Below, in pieces: positions 1 to 8,651 of a stretch of 64,000 nt of DNA. The stretch comes from Candidatus Nucleicultrix amoebiphila FS5 (GTDB lineage Bacteria; Pseudomonadota; Alphaproteobacteria; Caedimonadales; Nucleicultricaceae): positions 1-64,000 of the forward strand of contig NZ_CP008743.1 in NCBI RefSeq assembly GCF_002117145.1. Reading direction: 5' to 3'. The notes beneath the pieces are model-generated. The model did no database searches. It was given only the letters and a program-made list of their open reading frames with translations, and was not told where the DNA came from. Every line of letters starts with the position of its first letter. Positions within the stretch are counted from its first letter, which is position 1. The position numbers and the translations under genes are program-made.

Positions 1-2
1 AA

Positions 3-197
3 TTAATCGGCAGCGTAGCGCTTTTTAAGGTAGTTGCGTTGAGCGTGATATCCTTCGTTGAATAAATGAGCACCAATTTCATGACCATCACGAGGGGGAA
101 CTTTAAGAGAAGTCAAAGGATGATGAAGGCCAACCGATAATTGGAATGAAGAATAAGCATTTAAGCGAAGATTCACTTTGCTTGCTTTTAAATTCAT
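3..197 (-). CDS. small hypothetical protein
   Basis: An open frame of about 64 residues. The ATG at 197 is preferred because a GGAGG sequence lies 5 nt upstream; an ATG 12 nt further out would sit on top of that ribosome site. There is no signal peptide or membrane segment. The C-terminal half is basic and rich in His, Tyr and Lys. I do not recognise a family. It is divergent from the phosphoesterase gene at 349. The clear ribosome site argues for a real gene, but it is short and its function is unknown. Confidence 0.45.
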   Translation of the reverse strand: MNLKASKVNLRLNAYSSFQLSVGLHHPLTSLKVPPRDGHEIGAHLFNEGYHAQRNYLKKRYAAD

Positions 198-348
198 CAT
201 ATCCTCCATCCTTGGATTATTTACAAAACGCGTTTAGACTATTCGGTAAATCGTAAAAAAAATATTAACAAAACCAATTAAAAGTCTTTGAAAAAATTGA
301 ATAAAAATTAAGGCAAAATTTAAGAGCTGTTAAGCAATCGGAGGCGTT

Positions 349-1212
349 GTGAAGAAATTTGTAAAGTATTGGTTTTTATGGGGAATCGTTCTTGTTCTGC
401 AGGGATGTGTCCAAACCCATGAAGTGCGCTTCGCAGCTATTGGTGATTTTGGAGAGGCTGGTGAAGAAGAAAAAAATGTCGCTGAACTTGTGAAATCTTG
501 GGATCCGGATTTCATTATCACCCTTGGAGATAATAATTATCCCGATGGAGACGCCTCTACGATCGACGCCAATATTGGACAATATTATCACGCCTATATT
601 GCTCCCTATCGGGGACATTATGGGAGAGGGGCTGATACGAATAGATTTTTCCCATCGTTAGGCAATCATGATTATCATAAGAGCCCAACTGCAGACCCTT
701 ATTTAGCTTATTTTCAACTGCCAGGGAACGGTCGTTACTACGACTTTGTAAAAGGGTCTGTGCATTTTTTCGTTCTCAATAGTGATGTGCACGAACCTGA
801 TGGTGTTACAGAACACTCAAAACAAGCGCGCTGGTTGAAAGAAAAACTTAAAGAATCAAATGACCCCTTTAACGTAGTTTATTTCCATCATGCCCCGTAT
901 TCATCGGGACACCATGGTCCTACTAAACGCATGCAATGGCCCTTTAGGGAATGGGGGGCCAGCGTTGTTCTTTCAGGTCACGATCATACCTATGAAAGGT
1001 TGGAAGTGAGAGGCCTTCCTTATATCATTAATGGGCTTGGAGGAAAAAATCTACGCTATGGTTTCCCAAAAATTTATCCCGGATCTAGGGTGCGTTTTAA
1101 TAAAGAGCATGGCGCTTTATTGGTTGAAGCAAATGAAATATTTATGTGTTTAAGATTCTATTCTGAAGATGGGGATCTTATTGACACTCTGAAGCTTCAA
1201 GCGCGTTCCTAA
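349..1212 (+). CDS. lipoprotein metallophosphoesterase (calcineurin-like)
   Basis: 287 aa from a GTG start with GGAG 5 nt upstream. The N-terminus is a lipoprotein signal with lipobox LQGC (Cys20), so the enzyme should be lipid-anchored outside the cytoplasm. The dinuclear-metal motifs appear in order: GDFG (Asp33), LGDNNY (Asp61), GNHD (about residue 105), a paired-His segment YFHHAPY (about 178) and GHDHTYER (about 209). This order is typical of the purple/tartrate-resistant acid phosphatase branch of calcineurin-like phosphoesterases, which hydrolyse phosphomonoesters. The substrate cannot be read from sequence. Its stop overlaps the convergent VOC gene by 4 nt. Confidence 0.85.
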   Translation: MKKFVKYWFLWGIVLVLQGCVQTHEVRFAAIGDFGEAGEEEKNVAELVKSWDPDFIITLGDNNYPDGDASTIDANIGQYYHAYIAPYRGHYGRGADTNRFFPSLGNHDYHKSPTADPYLAYFQLPGNGRYYDFVKGSVHFFVLNSDVHEPDGVTEHSKQARWLKEKLKESNDPFNVVYFHHAPYSSGHHGPTKRMQWPFREWGASVVLSGHDHTYERLEVRGLPYIINGLGGKNLRYGFPKIYPGSRVRFNKEHGALLVEANEIFMCLRFYSEDGDLIDTLKLQARS

Positions 1213-1634
1213 GCTTTATTAACATGGGTTGCAAAGGACCAAAGATATCCATCAATATCCTTGAGCTGACAGAAGCGATCTCCCCAGAATTCATCCGCTG
1301 GCTCTCTTATAGAGATGGCTCCATGGGCTAGAGCTTGTTCATAAAGTTTGTCGACATCAAGTGTATAGAGGTAAAGACTGATTGGCATGATGATGCCTAA
1401 ATTATTCGGGGTTTTGTGAATAGAGTCCCACACACCTTCTGGCGTAAACATGATTTGTATATCCAAATAACTCATTTCCACATGACTGATTTGCCCTTTA
1501 TCGTTTTTGGCGGGTGGATTGGTGAGCTTAAAGCCAAAAGCCTTTTCATAAAAACGAATGGATTCTTCTGCCTGAGAAACCGTTAAATAAGGAATGAGAG
1601 TTGGCATGTTTTGTGGTTTAAAATTTTGAGTCAT
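1209..1634 (-). CDS. VOC family protein (glyoxalase/bleomycin-resistance fold)
   Basis: 141 aa from the ATG at 1634, which has GAGGAA about 8 nt upstream; the frame is open to 1712, but the extra 26 residues have no family character. The segment IPYLTVSQAEESIRFYEKAF is the usual first beta-alpha unit of PhnB-like vicinal-oxygen-chelate proteins, and the C-terminal part (GDRFCQLKDIDGYLWSFATH) is the second metal-ligand module. Cytoplasmic. VOC members include lyases, dioxygenases and antibiotic-binding proteins, so the reaction is not assigned. It is convergent with the phosphoesterase gene. Confidence 0.8.
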   Translation of the reverse strand: MTQNFKPQNMPTLIPYLTVSQAEESIRFYEKAFGFKLTNPPAKNDKGQISHVEMSYLDIQIMFTPEGVWDSIHKTPNNLGIIMPISLYLYTLDVDKLYEQALAHGAISIREPADEFWGDRFCQLKDIDGYLWSFATHVNKA

Positions 1635-1736
1635 AGTGGTGATTCCTCTTCCGACATTCAAGAATGTTGTTGAAAAAGTAAAGGAAAGGGAGGATTTCTC
1701 CTCCCTTCTCATGAGTGATCACTGGTTGTAAGGCTT

Positions 1737-2606
1737 TTAAGCAGCTTCCATCAATCCAATGATACGATATGTTGCTTTAATGTTGCTTTTCGAGATGGAA
1801 ATATCCTTTGTGCAAAACTCATTGCCTATTTTTTCCATCAAACGAACGACAAGGGTATCAGCCATATTCCCGCTGTCAGAACGCCATTGAATAAATTGAC
1901 CTACTAAGGCTTGATCGGTGCGGGTAATAACAAGTAAAGAACACCCAGGTGAAAGAGCCTTATTAGGATGGATAAAGACTTGATCTTCTTTGCGATAACG
2001 TTGTCCTAAAGATTCATCCTTTACTTTGAAGGCAAATGCTCCAGGAACCCCCAAGAGTTCACTAGGGCGCGTTAGCCATTCGGAGGCTGCATCAAAATCA
2101 ATGCGATGCTTTTGACCTTCATTGTGAATATCGTAGAGCGGTAGATCTTGTGGAAGCATAGCAATAGCTCCCTGTTCGCCATATCCAGCCGCGGCTTGAG
2201 AAAGAAACCGCGTGCTGCTTGAATCGTGAACGAGAAGATCTCCGGGATGACAAGAAAGAACAAGGGCTAAACGGTGTAAAACATCCGCATTGAGACGGCG
2301 TGTCCCACTTTCGAGTCGTGAGAGATAAGAAGGCGATAGCCTTGTTAATTCAGCGAGTTCTTCAAGAGTGTACCCCCGACGTATGCGAAAATCTCTAAGA
2401 GGATGTTTTGATTTTTTGCGCTTTCTTAAAGCAACTTTATTTTTATTGTTTGGAGAAAGGGGGGTGAAACTTATAAGATTATTGGGTCCGAAGTTACTGT
2501 TTTGGATATCTTCTTCGTCAAAATCGTTTTCATAATTCGGGTTTCTTGGCGAAATTTTAATATTAGATTTTAGGTCAGGTACGGGTTTCATTTTTGTTGC
2601 TGTCAT
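1737..2606 (-). CDS. XRE-family transcriptional regulator with S24-like C-terminal domain
   Basis: 289 aa; AGAGG lies a few bases before the ATG. About 65 polar residues precede a classical Cro/CI helix-turn-helix (about residues 68-125, with YTLEELAELTRLSPSYLSRLESG). The C-terminal half resembles the LexA/CI peptidase S24 fold (AFKVKDESLGQRYRKEDQVF). The position that is usually Ser-Met-x-Pro is Ser-Leu-Gly-Gln here, and I see no obvious catalytic Lys in the LVGQFIQW segment. It may therefore use the fold for dimerisation or ligand sensing rather than self-cleavage. No phage genes are adjacent. Targets unknown. Confidence 0.8.
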   Translation of the reverse strand: MTATKMKPVPDLKSNIKISPRNPNYENDFDEEDIQNSNFGPNNLISFTPLSPNNKNKVALRKRKKSKHPLRDFRIRRGYTLEELAELTRLSPSYLSRLESGTRRLNADVLHRLALVLSCHPGDLLVHDSSSTRFLSQAAAGYGEQGAIAMLPQDLPLYDIHNEGQKHRIDFDAASEWLTRPSELLGVPGAFAFKVKDESLGQRYRKEDQVFIHPNKALSPGCSLLVITRTDQALVGQFIQWRSDSGNMADTLVVRLMEKIGNEFCTKDISISKSNIKATYRIIGLMEAA

Positions 2607-2823
2607 TTTTTGCCTCTCTGTAGCTTTGTTTTCATAGCCAAAGCATTAATTTGATTAACAAAATTTATTTCATGGGCAAAAAAAGTCTTAAAAACTTGAC
2701 AAAATGACCCTCTTTTGTCAAAAAGAAAGCCATGAAATATTGATATACGATATATGCTAAAAACGCATACCAGGGCAAGGCTTTTTTTTAACAATCTTTT
2801 TTAAGAGGGAGACGACTCTATTC

Positions 2824-3372
2824 ATGCTACATTCTCAGGAAAAAATTGGGAAAAATTTTTGGAACGAGGTTGACAAGAATCGATTAGAAGTTGCCTACCA
2901 AGCTGGAATTTCTTTGAAAGAAATTAGTACACTTCTTGGACGCACGTATCAAAGCATCAATAAGGCTCTTGATCGAAGCAAAATAAGAGAAAAAGCAAAA
3001 GTAGGTATATTTTTCAGATGTCGCACATCTCGAACAAAGATTCATAAAAAAACCTTATATGAAGTGCAACAAGATCCCGACATCTGGTTATTACTGCAGA
3101 AAAGAGTGCAGTATAGCATGAGAAAGGGGGGATCAAATTCTAGACGCAATCTACATAAAGTTGATCTTTGGACACATATGGACATTGTCCTTGAGTTCTT
3201 AAGATCGCGCGGCTTTGATGTAAGAAAGCCTTTGGTCCATGTAGAAAATATTGAACCCGTCTATTTTTTGAATGGTAAGCCTTCAACGGGGCTCAGTATT
3301 CTTTTGCTAGCAAATCGACTCCGTATCTTGGATCACAAGCAACCTTTTTTAGTATCTGGGGTTACCCAGTGA
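2824..3372 (+). CDS. hypothetical protein with HTH-like N-terminus
   Basis: 182 aa, basic. Residues about 18-50 (NRLEVAYQAGISLKEISTLLG followed by a YQSINKAL helix) read like a helix-turn-helix of the kind used by sigma-70 region 4 or resolvase-type DNA-binding domains. The rest has no motif I recognise. A purine-rich AGGGAG lies about 12 nt before the ATG, so the start is not certain. It is divergent from the XRE regulator. A DNA-binding role is inference from the N-terminus only. Confidence 0.6.
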   Translation: MLHSQEKIGKNFWNEVDKNRLEVAYQAGISLKEISTLLGRTYQSINKALDRSKIREKAKVGIFFRCRTSRTKIHKKTLYEVQQDPDIWLLLQKRVQYSMRKGGSNSRRNLHKVDLWTHMDIVLEFLRSRGFDVRKPLVHVENIEPVYFLNGKPSTGLSILLLANRLRILDHKQPFLVSGVTQ

Positions 3373-3406
3373 ACATAAAACTGGCAACCGATTCTTTGAC
3401 TTTTGA

Positions 3407-3964
3407 TTATTCTTCCCAAGTTCTGTATTGATAATGTAAAATATCGAGGTTTCGTTTCGTTCTTACTAAGGATCGCGCAAGCGTATTGCCAATGAATGAT
3501 CCAATAACAGATCCACACATACCAAAAAACAAGGAATGATCTCCGATAAGGCTATTCAAGAAATATTGTCCTATGGATCCCCCAAGATAAGAACCAAGAC
3601 CAGAGACGAATCCTATAAATCTTGCTTCTCCTTCGGATGCTTGTTCTGCTTTCATCAAGAGGTAACTTGTCGTCATCGTTTTCACCGCCCCTAAGGGAAT
3701 TAGAAAATCTGTATTGGATTGATTATTGCCAAAAAAGTAATTTGTAAAAAAGCTGCTGCTCGAAGAAAAAAAAGTCATGAATGCATGATCTGAAGAATCT
3801 ATCCTTGTATTAATCATTGTTCTTTGAAGATAAACATCATCATCTTCTTCATAATCTAGACTCGCAGAACTGTTGCTTGTGCTCATGCATATTAAAATAA
3901 CCATAAACGTGATGATTGATTTGAAGGTAAGAAAAGCAATCTGTTTGGGAAAAATTTTTTTCAT
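3407..3964 (-). CDS. exported or membrane protein with glycine-rich hydrophobic core
   Basis: 185 aa. The first 30 residues form a signal peptide or membrane anchor (hydrophobic stretch after MKKIFPKQ). Next comes a polar Ser/Asp-rich section, then two hydrophobic glycine-rich segments (about 105-130 and 137-162, for example GSVIGSFIGNTLARSL) that resemble glycine-zipper helices. No enzyme motif. Probably envelope-located. It is convergent with the gene ending at 3372. Function unknown. Confidence 0.6.
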   Translation of the reverse strand: MKKIFPKQIAFLTFKSIITFMVILICMSTSNSSASLDYEEDDDVYLQRTMINTRIDSSDHAFMTFFSSSSSFFTNYFFGNNQSNTDFLIPLGAVKTMTTSYLLMKAEQASEGEARFIGFVSGLGSYLGGSIGQYFLNSLIGDHSLFFGMCGSVIGSFIGNTLARSLVRTKRNLDILHYQYRTWEE

Positions 3965-4072
3965 TATTGTAGCCTTTGAATGATTGATTTCGTCATAAAA
4001 AAATAACTCAAAAAATATTATGACACCATTAATAGCTTTAGATATTGTAGCGTAATAAATTGTTTTATGTAG

Positions 4073-4171
4073 ATGGAAAAAGATATTGAAGAGTTTTTGT
4101 CAGAAGAAGTGTCCCTAATTTTAGTGAGATTTCTTCCTTACAAAGAGTTTTTCCGCATGCTAAAAAGATAA
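4073..4171 (+). other. possible 32-codon ORF or gene remnant
   Basis: A short frame with ATG at 4073 and TAA at 4169, just upstream of the DUF1937 gene. There is no ribosome site and an in-frame stop lies directly before the ATG. The predicted end LPYKEFFRMLKR looks protein-like, so it may be the tail of a lost gene. The rest of the 3965-4194 gap shows nothing. Confidence 0.2.
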
Positions 4172-4194
4172 AAACAATTTTTAAAGGGGAGCGG

Positions 4195-4593
4195 ATGAGC
4201 AACAAAAAGATAATGATTTCGTATTTGGCTTGTCCATATACACATGTTGATCCAAAAGTAAAAGCATGGCGTGTGGAAGCTGCGCGGCGCGTAGCCCATT
4301 ATCTTATTTTGCAAGGACATTTTATCTATTCTCCTTTAACACACAACATGCCCATTGATAGCTTAGGAATACATGGGAATTGGCTTACATGGCGTGACTT
4401 TGATCATGAAATGGTAGCGAGATGTGATAAGCTCTTGGTTTTAAGACTTTCTGGCTGGAGAGAATCTAAGGGAGTGCAAGCAGAAATCAATCATGCAAAA
4501 ACGCTTCATAAACCTATAGAAGAAATTGATTTACCTGAAGAAGTAAAACGCCAACTTAATGATTTCGCAATAAAGGAAGGTATTCATGAATAA
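4195..4593 (+). CDS. DUF1937 family protein (nucleoside deoxyribosyltransferase-like fold)
   Basis: 132 aa; GGGGAG lies 3 nt before the ATG. The sequence matches the DUF1937 pattern as I know it: an opening strand with SYLACPYTH, a helix carrying ARRVAHYLILQGHFIYSPLT, and a core with WLTWRDFDHEMVARCDKLLV followed by ESKGVQAEI. The fold is related to nucleoside 2-deoxyribosyltransferases, with the Asp/Glu of DKLLV and GVQAEI in the positions used by those enzymes. Activity on nucleotides is inference. Its last 8 nt overlap the next gene, so the two are probably co-transcribed. Confidence 0.75.
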   Translation: MSNKKIMISYLACPYTHVDPKVKAWRVEAARRVAHYLILQGHFIYSPLTHNMPIDSLGIHGNWLTWRDFDHEMVARCDKLLVLRLSGWRESKGVQAEINHAKTLHKPIEEIDLPEEVKRQLNDFAIKEGIHE

Positions 4594-5113
4594 TAAAAAA
4601 AATCTCTCATCCAATCGATTTCTAGCGCTTACTATTTTTTCAAGTCGATGGTTGCAAGCTCCTCTTTATTTAGGGTTGATCATTGCACAAGGTATCTATG
4701 TGTATCAGTTTATTTGGGAACTTTCTCACCTTCTTTTGAATATTAGAAAAATCGAAGAAACTGAAATTATGCTTATTGTTTTGGGGCTGATCGACGTTGT
4801 GATGATTTCAAATTTGTTGATTATGGTGATTATTGGCGGGTATGAGACCTTTGTGTCACGCTTAAGGATGGATGAACATCCTGATAGTCCAGAGTGGTTG
4901 TCTCATGTGAATGCAAATACAATGAAAATAAAATTATCCTTGGCTCTGATAGGTATTTCATCCATTCATCTTTTAAAGACTTTTATTAACATTGATCAAA
5001 TAAGTGAAAAAGCAGTGATTTACCAAGTGGTTATTCACTTGGCATTTTTGCTGTCGAGTCTTGCGCTTGTGTACACATCAAAAGTGGCCCAAGAGATTAC
5101 AGAAAGATATTAA
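4586..5113 (+). CDS. UPF0114/YqhA family inner-membrane protein
   Basis: 175 aa with about four hydrophobic segments. Family hallmarks are SRWLQAPLYLGL near residue 20, the middle motif LIDVVMISNLLIMVIIGGYE, and the segment LSHVNANTMKIKLSLALIGIS that follows HPDSPEWL. This is a conserved bacterial membrane family without an agreed function. It overlaps the DUF1937 gene by 8 nt upstream, and its 3' end overlaps convergent nrdR by 4 nt. Confidence 0.85.
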   Translation: MNNKKNLSSNRFLALTIFSSRWLQAPLYLGLIIAQGIYVYQFIWELSHLLLNIRKIEETEIMLIVLGLIDVVMISNLLIMVIIGGYETFVSRLRMDEHPDSPEWLSHVNANTMKIKLSLALIGISSIHLLKTFINIDQISEKAVIYQVVIHLAFLLSSLALVYTSKVAQEITERY

Positions 5114-5562
5114 TGTTTTGAAAGTTGGCGAACGAATTCTTTGAAATCTTCGGGATGGGTGAAGTCTTCATATACTGATGCAAAGCGCACATACGCCACA
5201 GGATCAAGATCATAAAGTGATTCCATCACAAGACTACCGATGGTTGCTGATGAAATCTCTGTTTCTCCCATGGATTCTAATTGACGTACAAGACTATTAA
5301 TTACTTTTTCAATTTTTTCTTCATCAATGGGACGCTTGTGTAGTGCGAGGTGGAGGGATCTATGGAGCTTCTCTCGTTGAAAAGCTTCAACGCTTTTGTC
5401 TTTTTTAATAACTTTTAAGGGCAAAAGTTGAATATGTTCAACGGTTGTAAAGCGTGCACTACAGTCGAGACAATGTCTGCGACGACGAATTGCTGTATCG
5501 CCTTCAATGGCTCGAGAGTCTTTTACCGCCGTATTTTCATGTCCACAAAAAGGGCATTTCAT
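5110..5562 (-). CDS. nrdR: transcriptional repressor NrdR
   Basis: 150 aa, the usual family length. The N-terminal zinc ribbon uses Cys3, Cys6, Cys31 and Cys34, followed by the ATP-cone domain (about 47-140, with VIKKDKSVEAFQREKL). NrdR senses ATP/dATP and represses ribonucleotide reductase operons by binding NrdR boxes. It lies 15 nt downstream of glyA on the same strand, a common alphaproteobacterial order, so co-transcription is likely. No nrd genes are in this window. Confidence 0.95.
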   Translation of the reverse strand: MKCPFCGHENTAVKDSRAIEGDTAIRRRRHCLDCSARFTTVEHIQLLPLKVIKKDKSVEAFQREKLHRSLHLALHKRPIDEEKIEKVINSLVRQLESMGETEISSATIGSLVMESLYDLDPVAYVRFASVYEDFTHPEDFKEFVRQLSKH

Positions 5563-5577
5563 TGAAGGTTCTTTACC

Positions 5578-6846
5578 TTAATCTAAGCTTGGATAAAGGG
5601 GGTATTGGTTACAGAGGCCCTCTGTTTTTTCTTTCAGCTTTTTCTGCACGGTTTCTGAAAAAGTGTTGTTACTAAGCGCTATGAGAGAATCAGCAATGAT
5701 ATCGCCTATGAGAGAAAAGTCTTGCTCTTTAAACCCACGCGTGGTGCATGCTGGAGAACCAATGCGAATGCCAGAGGTTTGAACGGGAGGAAGGGGATCA
5801 TAGGGAATACCATTCTTATTGCAAGTAATGCCGATCGTCTCAAGGCTTTCAGAGGCTAGTTGACCTGTGATTTTCAATGTCTGCAAATCTACTAAGGACA
5901 AATGACAATCAGTCCCGCCCGTGGTGATTTTTATATCTCTTTCCATCAATCTATTAGCCATGGCTTTTGAATTTCTAACAATTTGAGCTGCATAGTTTTT
6001 AAAATCGTCTTGAAGCGCTTCTTTGAACGCAATTGCTTTTGCAGCAATAACATGCATGAGCGGTCCACCTTGAGCACCGGGAAAAACGGCAGAATCAAAT
6101 TTCTTAAAGAGCTCTTCACAATCACTCAGAATCATGCCCCCTCTTGGTCCTCTTAAAGTCTTGTGGGTTGTTGTTGTCACCACATGGGCATGGGGAAGAG
6201 GAGTAGGAAAGACATCCCCGGCAACTAAGCCTGCAAAATGAGCCATATCCACCATTAAATAAGCCCCTACTTTATCGGCAATTTCACGAAATGCTTTGAA
6301 GTCGATAAAACGTGGATAGGCAGAACCACCGGCAATGATAAGTTTTGGTTTTTCTTTAAGGGCAACATCCAATACTTGGTTCATATCGATAGTGTAGTCC
6401 TCTCGATTGACGCCGTAAAAGACTGCTTTAAACCATTTTCCTGATAGGTTAACTTTAGATCCATGGGTCAGATGGCCACCGCAGCACAAATCCATCCCCA
6501 TAAAAGTATCGCCAGGATTGAGAAGAGCTAGAAAAACCTCTTGATTCGCCTGAGAACCTGAATGAGGCTGGACATTAGCATAGCGGCAATTAAATAGTTT
6601 TTTAGCACGCTCAATAGCAATCGTTTCAGCGCGATCAACAAACTGGCAACCCCCGTAATAACGACGACCAGGATAGCCTTCTGCATATTTGTTAGTTAGA
6701 GGAGAGCCTTGCGCTAACATTACTTGAAGGGACGTAAAATTTTCGGAAGCAATTAATTCAATCTGGTTTTTCTGACGATGGATTTCATCATGGATGGCTT
6801 CATAAATTTCAGAATCGTAAGATTTAAGGGCCGTAAAATTCATCAT
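5578..6846 (-). CDS. glyA: serine hydroxymethyltransferase
   Basis: 422 aa, normal length. It converts serine plus tetrahydrofolate to glycine plus methylene-THF in the cytoplasm, using PLP. The PLP lysine sits in [16 protein letters not shown]. Other family blocks are [11 protein letters not shown] near the N-terminus, [15 protein letters not shown], and [11 protein letters not shown] towards the C-terminus. AAGGAGAA lies about 8 nt before the start; the second Met could equally be used. It is followed by nrdR. Confidence 0.96.
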   Translation of the reverse strand: MMNFTALKSYDSEIYEAIHDEIHRQKNQIELIASENFTSLQVMLAQGSPLTNKYAEGYPGRRYYGGCQFVDRAETIAIERAKKLFNCRYANVQPHSGSQANQEVFLALLNPGDTFMGMDLCCGGHLTHGSKVNLSGKWFKAVFYGVNREDYTIDMNQVLDVALKEKPKLIIAGGSAYPRFIDFKAFREIADKVGAYLMVDMAHFAGLVAGDVFPTPLPHAHVVTTTTHKTLRGPRGGMILSDCEELFKKFDSAVFPGAQGGPLMHVIAAKAIAFKEALQDDFKNYAAQIVRNSKAMANRLMERDIKITTGGTDCHLSLVDLQTLKITGQLASESLETIGITCNKNGIPYDPLPPVQTSGIRIGSPACTTRGFKEQDFSLIGDIIADSLIALSNNTFSETVQKKLKEKTEGLCNQYPLYPSLD

Positions 6847-6959
6847 AGAAAATTCTCCTTTATAAAACTTTCAGGACTGTATCAAAGGTTTAGGAGAACT
6901 TCTAGTGATGGTCTTTAATTTATAAAAAATTTTAATCTCTTGGCGATGAGACTGAGAAA

Positions 6960-7029
6960 TTCTACGTATTCACAGACGGAGCTCCAATAAAAGATTTTAC
7001 AGGAGAAAAGCGTACATGAATACGTAGAA
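6960..7029. repeat. 13-bp perfect inverted repeat with 44-nt spacer
   Basis: Arms TTCTACGTATTCA (6960-6972) and TGAATACGTAGAA (7017-7029) are exact reverse complements. The structure lies between glyA (starts 6846, minus) and the rhodanese gene (stops 7044, minus). It could be a long stem-loop at the end of the rhodanese transcript or an element remnant. Its spacer holds an AGGAG followed by a three-codon plus-strand ORF, ATG AAT ACG TAG. Confidence 0.5.
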
Positions 7030-7043
7030 AATGAGCGTCAACT

Positions 7044-7529
7044 TTATTGTTCAATCGGTAAATTAGCTTCTTTCCATGATTGATATCCACCGACTATTTC
7101 TTTTACAGGATAACCAAGAGAAGCAAATTTTTTAGCCGCTTTCTGGCCAAGATTACAGAGTAATTGATAGCAATATACATAGTTATACCCATCTTTTCTG
7201 AGTTTCTCAAATGAGGTTTCATTGCCATCAAATCCTTTATGTTCATCGAAAGGAATGTTAACTGCGCCAGGAATATGCCCTTCAGAAAAATCTTTTGCTG
7301 TACGTAAATCAACAATCGTTACATTCTTTATTTTACCGTCAAGGACAGCCTTAACACCATGAGGATTGGTTTTGAAATTAAGTTCATTCTCAAAAAACTG
7401 AGCTGCTTTAGCTGTATCTTGAATCATCATTTTATGGACGTTATCCATCGTCTCGTTCTCAGAGTGAGCTGAAGTCATTGGAATCATTGCAACACCGAGA
7501 GCTGTGGATATTTTTGAAAATTTGTTCAT
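7044..7529 (-). CDS. periplasmic rhodanese-domain protein
   Basis: 161 aa with an N-terminal signal peptide ending near SAHS (residue 23). One rhodanese domain fills the rest: VDLRTAKDFSEGHIPGAVNIPF, the catalytic loop YVYCYQLLCNLG with Cys at the active-site position and a second Cys four residues on, and a terminal GGYQSWKEANLPI. Such exported proteins are thought to handle sulfane sulfur or protein thiols. It is divergent from a LysR gene across 128 nt, suggesting control by that regulator. The loop differs from the usual CRSGxR form. Confidence 0.85.
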   Translation of the reverse strand: MNKFSKISTALGVAMIPMTSAHSENETMDNVHKMMIQDTAKAAQFFENELNFKTNPHGVKAVLDGKIKNVTIVDLRTAKDFSEGHIPGAVNIPFDEHKGFDGNETSFEKLRKDGYNYVYCYQLLCNLGQKAAKKFASLGYPVKEIVGGYQSWKEANLPIEQ

Positions 7530-7624
7530 AATTTTTTATCTTTCATTAGAATGTTAATTCATTCATTTATCTATGTATTGGCTTTTAAAGCTAAAATAAA
7601 TTGAATAATTATCTACATTTTGTT

Positions 7625-7640
7625 AAGTTTATTTAAACTT
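7625..7640. promoter_or_regulatory. palindromic operator candidate in LysR/rhodanese divergent region
   Basis: A perfect palindrome AAGTTTA-TT-TAAACTT lies 18 nt before the LysR ATG and within the rhodanese/LysR intergenic region. LysR regulators typically bind an interrupted dyad of this size in a divergent promoter. It is AT-rich, so chance is possible. Confidence 0.35.
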
Positions 7641-7657
7641 GATAGGGTGTTATTAAC

Positions 7658-8572
7658 ATGGACTTAGATTTTCGAGATTTTACTTTATTAGAGGCAGTTG
7701 AACAGCATGGAAGCTTTTCAGCAGCAGCAGATGCTTTAGGACGAACACGCTCAGCAATTACCCAGCATATTCATAAATTAGAAAATCAGCTAAAAATTCA
7801 GATTTTTGATAGAGCGTTCTATAGACCGAAGTTTACTTCTCAAGGTCGTATTTTATTAGAAAGAGGACGTCATATCCTCCGTCAAATGGAGCGGCTAAAG
7901 GGAGATTTAAAGCTTGTGGAGAAAGGCTGGGAATCAGAGTTTTCCATTGCTTTTGATGATCTATTAGACTATCGATGCCTTTACCCACTTATTCAAAAGT
8001 TTTATGTTCACGCTCCAGGTGTTGAAGTACGTCTCCATAGGGAAGTCCTTAATGGGACTTGGGATGCATTGTTAAAAAATAGGGCAACTCTCGTCATAGG
8101 CGTTACTAACGAACCACCTTTAGGACTATCAATTGATCAAATGGAATTAGGAACAGTAGAATTTGTTTTTGCGGTATCACCATTTCATTCTTTAGCAAAA
8201 GAACCGGAACCTTTATCGTTAGAAGTGTTAAGAGAAGCGTATAGCGTTGTAATTTCTGATACATCTCAACAGCTTTTAAGTCGGTCAACAGGAACGTTTT
8301 CTGGACAAAGAGTTTTTATTGTCCCTCATATGGATGCAAAGATTGCAGCACAGGTCTCAGGTTTAGGGGGGGGATTTGTACCCTTTAATCGTATTAAGGA
8401 TTTTCTGGCAAAAGGAGAATTAGTAATTCGTAACGTTGCTAAACTAAAAACACAAACAAGTTTGAAAATCGCATGGCGTACAGATTCTACCAGTAAGGCG
8501 TTGGAGTGGTTCTTATCGCAATTGAGATCCAAAGTAATTTGTCAACAAATTTTAGGTGCAAGTAGTGTTTAA
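7658..8572 (+). CDS. LysR-family transcriptional regulator
   Basis: 304 aa, typical length. The N-terminal winged helix-turn-helix is clear (residues about 3-62: FTLLEAVEQHGSFSAAADAL, then SAITQHIHKLENQLKIQIFDR). The remainder is the periplasmic-binding-like effector domain, with VSGLGGGFVPFNRI near the C-terminus typical of the family. It is divergent from the rhodanese gene, its most likely target. It is followed by a bidirectional terminator. The effector is unknown. Confidence 0.9.
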   Translation: MDLDFRDFTLLEAVEQHGSFSAAADALGRTRSAITQHIHKLENQLKIQIFDRAFYRPKFTSQGRILLERGRHILRQMERLKGDLKLVEKGWESEFSIAFDDLLDYRCLYPLIQKFYVHAPGVEVRLHREVLNGTWDALLKNRATLVIGVTNEPPLGLSIDQMELGTVEFVFAVSPFHSLAKEPEPLSLEVLREAYSVVISDTSQQLLSRSTGTFSGQRVFIVPHMDAKIAAQVSGLGGGFVPFNRIKDFLAKGELVIRNVAKLKTQTSLKIAWRTDSTSKALEWFLSQLRSKVICQQILGASSV

Positions 8573-8586
8573 AAGAAGATTTCAAT

Positions 8587-8625
8587 AAAAAAAACCCTGA
8601 AATTTAAAAATTCCAAGGGTTTTTA
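8587..8625. terminator. bidirectional intrinsic terminator
   Basis: Hairpin AAACCCTGAAATTT...AATTCCAAGGGTTT between the convergent LysR gene (ends 8572) and the secreted-protein gene (ends 8652). It is followed by five T on the plus strand and eight T on the minus strand, so it can serve both transcripts. Confidence 0.75.
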
Positions 8626-8651
8626 AATAATAAAATATTTTCTAAATTATT

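Noticed and set aside
2603-2794. 63-codon minus-strand ORF just upstream of the XRE regulator, ending in an ATGA overlap
   Set aside because: Its only start is a TTG without a ribosome site, the sequence is hydrophobic and low in complexity, and the region is the likely XRE promoter. The overlap is probably accidental.
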